This document shows positions 34,301 through 46,300 of a DNA stretch of 64,000 bases, one piece after another. Every line of letters begins with the position of its first letter. The first letter of the stretch is position 1. This stretch comes from Pipra filicauda (Eukaryota > Chordata > Aves > Passeriformes > Pipridae): contig NW_024104769.1 of assembly GCF_003945595.2 (NCBI RefSeq), forward strand, positions 154,400-218,399, in the 5' to 3' direction. The notes under the pieces were generated by a model. The model ran no database searches. It had not been told where the DNA came from and saw only the letters and a program-made list of their open reading frames with translations. Position numbers and translations under genes: made by a program.

Positions 34301-37300
34301 CTTTAATGGTTGCTGACAACAAACAGCTCCCGTCACAGGGTCCTGCCCGTCCTGCTGCCACAGCCCCGCGGGCTGGAGGAGAAGGAGCCAACTCCCTGCC
34401 CTCTCCAGCTCCCCAGCCGCCCTTTTCCCTACTGGCCGCTCCTGCATGGAGGCTGCAGTCCCAGCTTTCGGGAAGCAGAGCAGCAGGGTCTCCTTTGTGG
34501 GGTCTTCTCTAGCCCAGCGTGGCACTGCCCACTCCGGGCTGGGAGCAGCTGGAGAGCCCAGCTCCAGGGGGGGAAACCTCGAGGAGGAGAGTGATGACCC
34601 CCATCTGTGTCTCAGAGGACACCCCAGCCCTAAACCCCGGCTCTAGGAGTTATCACCACGCGGGAGAGCTCCCTCGGAATTCCCAGGCTACTTTCTCTGG
34701 CGCCTCTTCACCCACCCTGCCTCTCCCGCTCCCGACCACGGGCGCTTTTCAGGCACAGCCGAGGGATCAAGTCAGGGCTTCACCTGAGGACGCGCACGGA
34801 CGAAGAAGAGACAGACACAGGGAAGAAGGTTACGACCACAACACAACCAGGGGGGAAGAAACGAGGAGGAGACAGGAGGGGGGAGGGAGGGAGCACACCG
34901 GGAAGGGACTCACCTTTCTTGCGCTTGAGCTTGCGTTTGCGTTGCTTGTTGACGAAGCAGGCGGCGAGTGTGCTGAAGAGGATGGCAGCAGCCAGGAAGC
35001 AGATGGTGGCAACGATGCCAGCCAGCACAGGGCGGGCTAGACCCTCGTCCGTCAGGTCAGGCTGAGGGAATACGTCTGGAGGACAGACACAACGGGGTGT
35101 TAGGCCCCCTTCCCTGCCTTCCACAGGGACCTACCATGGCATGGAGGCAGTGACAGTCTCCAGGAATGATACTGTACATCAGGACGATAATCTCTGTAAA
35201 GAGATCCCAAACCAGCCCACCCAGGGAGAGCAGTCAGTGCTGCTTCAGGGCCAAGGGTTTTAGTGACCTCACACCGCATCATAGAATCATAAAATAGTTT
35301 GAGATGGAAAGGGCTTTTAAAGGCCATCTAGTCCAACCCCCCTGCAATGAGCAGGGACATCTTCAACTAGACCGGGCTGCACGAAGCAACCTGACAAACC
35401 TTCCTGTGTTAGCTGATGGACACCCAGGAAAGAAGCCTCCATGCCAACAAATACATATTTATGTCTAAACACACACAACTGCAGCAAACCTGCAGTTAAC
35501 TCCTGGCTGAAAAACCTGCTGCAGCAGCAGAAGGTATTTTAACTTGTTTGCCAGTGCTTCATTTCAGCTTTTCAATGAAAACTGGGCTCCAAACCCTCAT
35601 GATACCCCTTCATTAACCGTGAGCACATGTGAACTCCCAGCAGACCTCGGCTGTGGGCCCCTGCAGATGCAAACCCTGCACACCTCAGCGCTCCTGCTGT
35701 GTGCTCACACATGGAATCGGCTGGAGCACCGGCTTTCAGCCTGGGACAGCACCTGCCTGGGGCCAGGGCACCTGCCAAACCCCATCAGAAAAATCGGGCG
35801 TGACGAGAAAGGGCAGCGGGCAGGGAGGCTGCAGGCAGGGAGGCTGCAGGCAGGGAGGCTGCACCAAGATCACACCACACCGACACCACTTGGGGGCAGA
35901 GAGAGACCGCTGCATCACGGCACAGCAGAGCCGGGCTTTCCACGAGAGCCATAAAACCAGGGTTCGCCGCATCCCCGTCCCCTCCCGCTGCCCTCGCCCT
36001 CCCCATCGCCACCACAAGCCCTCAGCTGTGTCTGGGCTCGAGGAGCAACCCCCGAGCTTGGGCGGGCACAGGGTAAACACACACACAGGAGCTGCAGCGT
36101 GTTGCAGTCTCCCGTTGCAAAGCTCTTTTCCCTGTGGACCCTGCACTGCAGTGCTACGTTTCCCTCTCTCCACCTTTCATTCCCGTTTCCAGGCTGCGCA
36201 GTGCCCGGCTGGAGCTTTGTTCTCCAGGCTCACCGCAGGGCCGGGACGTGCCAGCGGACACCGACAGCACCATGCTCCAGGGGAAGGACTAAATGGGGCA
36301 GGTTGTCCTCTCCTGCTCCAGGAGGCAGCCTGGACACCCGTCACAACCATGAGCCCACCCACCAGCCCAGCCCACAGCCCCACAGCCGGGGAGAGAAGCG
36401 GGACACCCCTCACCTGTACTGGACACCCCAGCGACGTTGCTGGGTTCGCTGATGAGATCCTGCATGACCGCCAGGACACGGAACTCGTACCAGGTGTCCT
36501 GCAACACCAGACACATCTGTCAGGTCCCCCACTGCAGGCTGCCACCTCCCCAGAGACCCCAGCAAAGGGATGGGGCCACCCCTAAAGCTTCCCCAGAGCT
36601 GCGGCAGACGGTGCAATTTTATCACAGAATCATGAAGGTTGCAAAAGACCTCCAAGATCATCGAGTTAGGTACGGCGTGGGCACAGCCCCTGCTTACCAG
36701 GGACAAGTCCTTGGCAAAAAACTCGCCCTCGGTCCCTGGGATGCCGTCGTCCAAGATCTCCCACCTCTCGGCGACGCGGAATTCCATGATGTAGCGGTCG
36801 ATGGGGAAGCTGTGGTTGGCGGGAGGGAGCCACGACAGGAGGACGCCTTGCTGTGTCCGGTTGGCTGTTAGGCACCTCGGTGGGGTAACCAACACCAGAG
36901 GCTCTGGAGTTGTTACAGGGAATGCTGGGGACAGAGCAGAGGGGACAGGGACACCTTTGAGATGGGGCAGGGGAAGCGCAGAAGATGCTTTCCCACGTGG
37001 GCCCAGCAGCAGCAGCAGGACCACTGCAGCACCTCCCACATTCCAGGAGTTTGGGGCATATCTCAGGAATCTGGTCTCTTATCACAGATGTAGAAAAGTG
37101 GCTTTTCAAAAAGCAGGGGACTTATGATGTCATGACTTCAGCAAAAGGGGCACAGTGTTAAAAACCCTCCTGCTTCCTCCCACCTCCACCTGGGACAGTC
37201 CCAAGGCAGGGCCCAATGCAAGGCCCTCCTACTGTACAAGTGATTTCATGCTCTATTAATACCTCCTGATCCCAGCTGAACTTGAGGAAGATCTGAAAGG

Positions 37301-40300
37301 TGACTGATAGAGTACAGCTCTCCCACGCTATCTCAGGACAAGCTTTCAGGAGCCTTGTGCATCCAGCAAAGTCTACAGGCTTCATCCAGGACCCTCCACA
37401 AACTATCTTCTACATGGCTGGAAACTATTGCTGATGATCATCATCTCCATCCCCAGCAGGCAGGACACATGGGGCACTTCTCCCCACAGACCTCCCAGAT
37501 CCCATCCCTGCCCTCCTCTTGTGCCCATGGAGGACCTACCTAGAGTGTTCACAGTGACCACCTCACTGAAGGAGCTGGTGCCCAGCTTGTTTTGAGCCAA
37601 GACACTGAACTGGTAAGCAGTCTCTGGTTCCAAGGTATCCACCAGTAGCCAACTGGAACCAGCTGGCACAGGGAGAGACAGCCAGTCATGAGGACCAAAC
37701 TGGGCTCTCTTCATCCTGCCAAGAGAGAAGGCAGCATCCTCAGGGAAGGTGTCTTTGACAGGGGGGACAGAGGCAGCATTAACTTCTCGAGCGAAAATGG
37801 AGCTTTCCCGAGCGATGGTTTGGTTTGAGAGCAGTGATGTGTATGGACGTGGGGCAGCCACTGCCACCCACGAGCTGGCACCATCCCACCGTGTCACAGC
37901 AGCATCCCCCGGCTCACAGGGACACTGCCACCAGCTCTCCCCTCTGCTGTGCACCACCTGCACCCCCTGAGCAGGGTCAGGGACGGCAGCAGTGCCAACA
38001 GCCCCGCTCTGATGTGATCTCCATCAGATTCCCATGGGAAAAAGTGGAAGCTGGAGCATTTCATCTCCATGAGTGCTGCAAAGGGGACGGCTGACGCAGG
38101 AGACAGGCCCTGTTCCCATTTATACCTCGACAGCTCCTGAGCCAGAGCCAAGTTCTCCCTCAGCTGTAGCCCTGTACATGTCATCCCACAGGAGACATTT
38201 AGCTAAATCCCCCTCTTTGCCACATTTGCACAAGTCAGGGGCTGCCAGCACAGCCTGGGGCATCACTCGGGGTTTGGCAGCGCAGCAGAGGCACTGGCAG
38301 GGAGTGCAGGACACAGCCTTTCTGCTGGGATCTAACCACAAATCCAGGGTGAAAAAACCTCCCAGAGCCATCCCAGTGCCACCCCAGCACCCACGAGCGT
38401 GCAGCCACCTCCACAAGCCATTATCCTGCCAGGAAGCACCTTGGTGGAAGAGCCCCACGTCCCAAAGCAGCATCACTGCACTGCAATGATACTGCAAGTA
38501 CTGGTGCTCATGTCAGAGAGATGCTTTAGGGAGTCTGAGCCCTCAGCTGCACGTTTTGGCAGTGTCAGCAGAGGATTTGGGAAGGATTAGTGCAGATGGT
38601 CTGTTCTGTGTAGGTAAGGGGGCACATCTGTGGCCACCGGCACACAGCCAGGGGAATCCAGCAGGAAGGAAAAGATGGAGCAAAGAGAAATAATACCACT
38701 GATGAGGGAGCAAGAGGTGAGGTAGGAGAAGCCACGGCAAGCTATGGAAAGAAGTGAGTTGGTGGAGAGCCATGCGTGCGCAGTGTGCCTCCACCAAACC
38801 GAGTGGAAAACCTCTGGATCACCACAGCTCCAGCTGGGACTACAATTCCCAGGATCCCCTGCCACTGCAGCAGAGGCAGGAGGGCAGCGGAGTAGCCCCT
38901 GAGCAGGTTTCCCTGCAGCATTTAACCCACTGCCTTCACATCCCTCCTCCCCAGTGCTGCTGAGGGCAGGTACAGGAGGGCAAGGGGTTGAGGGTGGGGA
39001 GGGTGGAGGGGAAAATGCAGCTCTAATCGCTCTGGGGAACGGGAGACAGCCCTTGCTGAGGGACAGCACGTGTGCAGGTGGGATGCTGTGGTGGCCCTGG
39101 CCATCCCTGGGAAGTGAGGTTTGCATTTCCAGCCTCAACAACCACAACAGCAGGAGGAGAGCATGAACCCGCAGGAAATGAAGCCATGTTTTGCTTGAGC
39201 ATCCCAGAGCCACAGCAGGGAGGAAAATGCATGGATGGGCCGCGCTCTGGATGGCACTACATGACCCAGCACTGCCCCAGATCCCTGGTCCCAGGGCACA
39301 GCACAGTCCCCAGGGATCACACCCTACAGTCAGGGCAAGATGGATTGCTGCCTCCCTATCCAGAGTCCCCACAGCTCCTTGTAAATTCCTTAAGGCAAGC
39401 TCGGTGCAAGCACCTTTCCCTGCTGGCTGCTCTGCCCGGTGTGGGGTCTGGAATTGCCTTGAGGAGGCAGGAACCCGGCAGCAGGTTGCAGAGCAAAAGC
39501 AGCAGCAGCTGCAGATGCAGCCACGTTTCCAGAGCAGAGAGGTTTAACCACTCCTTCCCAAGGACATTTTCATCAAAGCAAGGTCTGCACCACTCAGCTC
39601 ACTCCCTCATTTTCCCTCTCTGCTCAATCCATTCCTTCTCTCCATCACCAGACAGACTGCCCAGCCCCAGGCTGGAACAGAGCAGAAATCATTACAGGCA
39701 GCGTCTCCCTCTCTTCTCTCTATCAGCAGTCACCACCGGGGCAAATTAAGGCAAGGAAGGAGAGAGAGAGCAAGAGGAAAGGCTGAAGAACAGCCTGGAA
39801 AGAGAAAGGATCACCCCCTCCACATTTCCAAGGATGACTCTTCACAAGAAAACAAGAGCAGAGCCTGAGGAAAACCCCAATTTTGCTGCAGCTACATTTT
39901 GCCCTCCCCTGCCCCAGGGAACAGGCACAGGGCTGAGCCTGGCCCTGCTGCAGGAAGGTGGGATGCACCCACTGGCTTTGGGTGCCGGGTGGCACAGGAG
40001 CAATGGGAACAAAGCCCCAGGGGCTCAGACCCAGCCAGCATCTCACAGTGGCTGGTCATGATCCCGGCTGGGATTTAACCATCTCCAGGGAGCCACAGAG
40101 CAAGGAGAGATCATTTCTGCTTAGTCACAGCTCTTCCAGGACGCGCTCTCTGAAGGTTGCATTTTCCATCCTCTCCCTGGCTGTTAAGCCCCATAAACAG
40201 TTTATCTTGAAATTGGATGCCAGAGGCAGAGTTACACGAATGCAAAGCACCTCCCTGCACCACAAGCAGAGTAAAACCTGCTGGGGCAGATGGGAGGCAG

Positions 40301-43300
40301 TGGCCAGCACAGAAAGGAGAGGAAATACAAGAACTACATGATCCCACCATCACCGCCACCACCCACCTCTCCGAGGAACCCAACGCCCCACGGGCACAGA
40401 GCCGGGCGCGCCACCCTCACCACCCTCCTCCCCCCAGGCTGCTCGAAGCTCGGGTCGGCTAGGAAGGAAAAGAAGCAGAGAGCAAAGCATGCCAGGATGA
40501 CTCACAGAGGGCCGTACCAAACTGAGAAAGTCTGCTCGTATCCACCGTCGTAGCCGGGCTCCCAGGAGACGTTGGCTGAGGTCATGGCGGCCACGACGTG
40601 CACGCTGGTTGGGGCGTGAGGGCTTGTGCCTGCAGGGAGAGGGGCACGGGTTAAAGGGGAGCAGGACCACGAAGGCAAGGGGGCTGCTCCCAAGCCGCGA
40701 TCCGAGGGGGCTCCTCTTGCACCTGGAATTTCTGCTGGAAATAGCAGGACAACTGTGCCCGCAAGTGGCCGAAATAACAGCGCGGAAAAAGGCAGCTCTG
40801 CCAGTAAATAACATTTAAAGGAGACATCGCTCTTAGAGTCATAGAATGGTTTAAGCTGGAAGGAACTTTAAAGGTCATCTACTCCAACCCTCCTGCCGTG
40901 GGCAGGGACACCTTCCACTAGACCAGGTTGCTCCAAGCTTTGTCCAGCATGGCTTTTAACACTTCCAGGGTTGGGGCAGCCACAGCTTCTCTGGGCAACC
41001 CATGCCAGGCCATCACAGTAAGGAATATCTTCCTAATATCTCGTTTAAACCCTCTCTCTGTCAGTTTAAAGCCATTTGCCCTTGTCCCATCACTACAGTT
41101 CTCTTCACAGGGAGCATCCCCACCTCCTGCCTTGCCAACAGGCTGCCTGGGGGGCTCTACCCAGGGCCCCTTCCCCTCCCTGCCCGTACCTACGACGGTA
41201 AGGTGGGTGCTGGCAGTAATGCTTGCGACGATGTTGGTGGCGACGCACTCCCACTCTCCGTGGTCGTCCTTGCCGAGGGAGCGGATCTGCAGGGTGCCGC
41301 CGGGCAGCGTGTTGTGCTTGCTCCTGCTGGGCTTCCCTACCTTGGGCAAGGAGCGGGGTGGGGAGCCGGGCAAAGAGAGAGGAAAAAAAAAAACCACGAC
41401 TCAGAAGCGGGTTGTGGGGCCGGGCGAGGCGGCGGCGGGGTCACTAAGCTACCTGCGCGGCCCAGGGGACACCGCCGGCCACCGGCAGGGGATCCGGTCT
41501 CTCCGGTCGTGGCAAGGCAGACGGTTCCCCCGTTTCCGAGAGGACCTGAGGGGCAACGCGAGAGGCATGCGTCAGGGAGGCTGCTCTCAGCACTCACACA
41601 CCAGCGGAAACCCCCACGGCACTCGCACGGACAGCGAGCCCTGCGCCAGGGCTCAACCTCCAGCATCCAAAGCTGAAACCGCTGCGGGACGAAGGGGCAC
41701 CGGCCACCCCAGCAGACACCCTCCCAGGCTGGGGAAGGCACTGTCTGCCCCAGGAGATGCCCAAATTGCCCCTCAGCCTCAGTCAGCAGCAGATGAGAGG
41801 CAGGACCGCTCTTGTCAGAGGTCTGGGCAGCAAAGGTCCCATGGGGACGTGGGAAGGTGGCGGGTGTGGAGGTGCCTGGAATCTCTCAAGCCGAGCAGAA
41901 AGATGGATCTTGTAACAACTCATCCATGCCCATCTGCCAAAGTTGTGCAAACCCCACGTTGGCCAGAGTCCTCTTCAACTGTTCTTCATGTGGGAGTCTC
42001 TGCTGATCAACACCAGGACCCAGGGGCTGATGCCAAGCAGGAGGAGCAGAGGAGCCAACGGGCACATGGGGTAACCATTGCCAAGCCCAGGAGTCCTTCA
42101 AGAGACTGGTCAGCGCTGGTGGGCTGATGGGGAGCAAAGGAGTTTGCTTCTGCCACTGGGAAACCAAGCCCAGTTCAAGCCAGCCCTGACTGGAGTTTGT
42201 GGCCCTGGGCTTATCCCTCCAATTATGGGGAGGACCATCAGAAGGCACAAGTAGGATTGGAAAGAAACCTGAATGAGACTGATGAGGGAGGGAAACTAAA
42301 ATAAGGTGGAGAAAAAGACTAAACAGCCAACAGGCTTCAGGCAGGGCACTTGCAAGCTGTGCAAGTCATGGTCCTCCTAGTGCTGGTAAAAGGGGCTCAG
42401 AGATTCAGCATCTCATGCCACAGGGATTGGGGATGGTGCCCACTGGGTGACATTGGGACCTTGCTCACTCTCAGGAGCCCAAGAAGGGGACAGGAGACTT
42501 GGAATGAGATCCTGACAGGGGGCACAGAGCCCAGGAGGTCTCCTGTACAGCTTTCTTATGGGAGCAGTAAAGGTGGGAAGCAAAGGGAAGGCTGCAGGAG
42601 GACTAGAGACTGTGCCACCACACCCTGCTCTATGAAAAGGGACATCTTGAAGTCGTTATATCCAGTCCAGCAGCACTAAAACAGCTTCTTCCCAGGGTCT
42701 TTCAAGTCGTGGGGCAGCAAAACAGCTGCTGACTGGTCCAGCCCTTTGCCTGGACATGCTGCTGGACACCCTGACGTGCTCTGGTGTCCCATCCATGGGA
42801 GGTCTGTGCCATGAGAGCGGCATCGCCGGGGCTGCCACGTCCTGCCGGTGACCACCTCACACCCAGGCAAGGAGGAAGGTGTCCTGTGGGCAGTGCTGGC
42901 GAGGAAGAGGAGGGGGAGGCCGGGGGTGGGAGCAGTGTTTCAGCTTTGTGGATGCTGCCGTGACGGTTTCCCGGGATTACAGCACTCGGTGGCCACAAGC
43001 CGGGCTTCCCCCACCCACCTGCGGGACAGGACGGCAGTGGCTCAGCCCAAAGCGAAGCAGCTGTACCTGCAGTTTGTTCTTACCGGGACAGAGTGTGGCT
43101 TCTCTGTCTGCAATATTCACCAAAAGCCAAAGGCACTGCAGATTTGTCTGGCAGGCCGGGTACCTTTCTCCAGGCGATGATGGGAAAGGGGTCTCCGGCA
43201 GCAGCGCAAGGAATCAACAGCTCCCTCCCTGCCTCCTGTCTGTACTCCCAGCCTGGTAGCACCGTGAAATAGGGGGGGTCCTGCAGCCAAGGGAAAAAAA

Positions 43301-46300
43301 AAGGAGTGTCAGCCCACCCCAACTCCCATCACCAAAACAGGCCCTTTTCCAAACCAACCAAATCCCTGATTTGGATAAGCTTGAGGCGTTGCAAGAAAGC
43401 TGCGTGGAGAACGTGTGCTGAGGAAGTGCCAAACTATACACCTGGAGGGAGGTTCTCTCCAAAAAAACACTGCACTAGGGCAGAGAATCACAGAACCACA
43501 GAATGGTTTGGGTTGGAAGGGACCTTAAAGACCATCTAGTCCAACACCCTGCCATGGGCAGGGACATCTTCCATGAAACCAGGTTGCTCCAAGCCCTGTC
43601 CAACCTGGCCTTGGACACTTCCAGGCAGCCACAGCTTCTCTAGGCAACCTGTGCCAGGGCCCCACCACCCTCATAGAGAAGAATTTCTTTTGTATATCTA
43701 GCCAAAATTTCTCCTCTTTCAGTTTGAACCCATTCTCCTTGTCCTAGCACTACAGTTCCTGATGAAGAGTCCCTCTCCAGCTTCCTTGTTGGCCCCCTTC
43801 AGATACTGCAAGGCTGCTGTGAGGTCTCCACACAACCTCCTCTTCTCCAGGATGAACAGCATCTGGGTTTTTACTTCCTTAAAACAGGAAAAAAACCACC
43901 CACACCACATCAGACATCAACCTGATTTCCTCGCCTCGGCAGCCGCCCCAGCGGATGTGTGTGTCTGGTACAAAAAGCGTTCTCATGTGAACCTCAGCGA
44001 GACACCATGAATCACTGCTGCTCACAGGCACAGGACTTCTTGTTCAGGGAAGGAAGAGGCAGCAGCTCCCACCCCAGCTGCACCAGGAACTGTGCTGGGA
44101 GCCCAGCGTGCCCCAGGCTCTGCACGCAGCCGGAGCACGTGGAGCTCAAATCATCCATTTATTAAAATCCTCCAGAACCCAAGCCCAGGCCAGCAGGGCT
44201 AAGTGTTCTGTTGGCAAAAAGGCCATCCCAGGGAGAGGTTTCCTCAAACCACCCTCGCCCAGCACTACCAGAGCCTTATATTCTCGCACCAGCCGATAAT
44301 TTATATTATCTTACACCAGCTGATCCAGCTCGTGCTCAAATCCGTGCTGCTGCTCCGGCAGGATCTTTCCAGCTACACCAGACAGGGTGCCCTCAGGGTT
44401 TGCCTGTCCTGGTGGGAAGCACATCTCCAACCACAGCTCAGACACACCTTCACCCTCAAGCCTCTGCTGTTCCCCTCACAGCAGCGTCCCGGGAGGACAC
44501 TGCTCATGGCAAACAGGCCGGATTTTGGCAGGCAGGTTACCTTCAGTACCAGTCGGGCAGGGGGAGACTGGCCCATCGTACCCAGGGCGTTATAAGGCAC
44601 ACAGGTGTAAGTGCCGAGAGCGTCTTCAGTTGCCTCCTCTATCCGGATCGACCCGTCCTCCAGCAGGTTCCAGCCAGCATACTGCAGCAGGGAGAGCGAG
44701 GGACTGACTGATCCTACACCCACCACAGCCTGTTATTTTCCCTTCAGCCAAGCCCCCCGCCCACGCCCAGGGCGGCTGTCACATCCCTGGGAGACACCCA
44801 ATCCCATTCCCAGCATCTCCTCAACTGCAGAGAGAGGAAACGTGGGCAAGATCAGCCTATCCAAACACAGCCCTCCAGGGAAGGGTTGTCCTGCTCTGTA
44901 TGCACCCAGCAGGTTTATCTTAAAGCCACTCTCCTCCCTACACACAGCCAGGCTTCTTCATGTAGCCCAAAAGATTTAAGATCAGAATCTAACCCTAAAT
45001 AAAACTTGTCCTGGAGTGGACAAGGCAACTCCACCCGAGGGGCTGAGGGCACCAAGGACCAGGAAGCCACAGCAGCAACAGATTTAAATGGACTTAAAAC
45101 TTCAAATCATTAATATTTAAGCAAAAAATTTAAAATATTGAGTGTTTTCTTTAAATATTTAATGTCCAATATCCTTGCTCAGACTGTGATTGGAGGAAGA
45201 CAGAGACTTGTTAAAAGGGCCTTTTAACCATCCGTTGCCATTGGAAAAATAAACCAGGGCCATCAGGAGGCGACTTTAGGGGGAAGCAGGCACAGTGTGT
45301 CCACAGGGCTCTACACAAAAACCTGAATTAACTCTGCCTACAGCTGATAAGGAAAAGCAGAGTCATCCCACCCATGGGGCTTCTTGTCTCCTGACAGCCA
45401 GGCCGGACCCACAGGGTGCCTGGTGGTGCTCACCAGGGATTCCCAAGGACACGAGGGTCCGATCCCCCTTTGTCCCTCCCCAGGGGCTTCGTTACCTTCT
45501 CGATTCGCAGGGGACGCCCGTCCTTGTTCCACTTGACCAGCGTGACCGGGGGCTCTGCCTCGACCGGGCAGCGGATGTATCCGTGTATCCCGATGGGAAC
45601 GTAGATGACGGGGGGCATGTTCACCACACGGGCAGGATCTGGGAGAGCAGCAGCACCACGTTAGCACAGGGAAAGAGCCCATCTCTCCCCCCTGCCTGGC
45701 TTTAGAGGATCTACACCACTTTTGTAATGAACTCCAAACCCAGCACCACCTTGGCTCCCACAGGCTGTTATCTCCAGCCTTGCTACACACAAATCCACTG
45801 TAATACCTGGCGTTTCTGGGAGGCTTTACCAATGCCCAGGGTGTTCCTACCTGGGGCTCATTAAGAATTGCATTTATGAAGAAATATGAGATACGCCTGC
45901 TCCCAATTCCACACCAACTTGCATCCTGCTGAAGCCCAAGCTGCTCCATCACAGTGGGACACACGTGCAAGGTGTGACACACACCCAACAGCAGCAACCA
46001 AGTTTGACACACCAGGAACCAAAACTATTTCAACTCCCAAGCCTTAAAATACACCAACAGCAGCAACCAAGATGGTCAAAGAGACCCATGTCCAGGCTGC
46101 CATGAGCCCTTCACCACCTATATCTGCTTGTCCTCGTGGCTTGTGCCTCATCAAGGCTGGGTCATGTTGAACACCAAACACTTCCACCCTTTCCAAGATG
46201 CAAAAACCTTAAAACACATATCTAACCCCCCCCCCCATGCTGCACCACCCACACAGAGAGGTGTCTCGCAATCCTCCAGTCTAGAATGTGTCATTAACAG

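Larger units (their letters stand above)
35076..36413 (-). other. IGSF9B intron 15
   Basis: 1338 bp with a short CR1 (35278) and a 15-bp tandem repeat (35821). The rest is unique and shows nothing else. Confidence 0.8.

Noticed and set aside
38587..39372. 261-codon minus-strand frame in intron 12
   Set aside because: Unsupported by splice sites in the right phase and without domain-like sequence; FN3-1 is complete without it.
40918..41397. Minus-strand frame joining exon 11 to CR1-derived sequence
   Set aside because: The part beyond the exon 11 donor is CR1 read through intron 11; only the exon 11 portion is coding.
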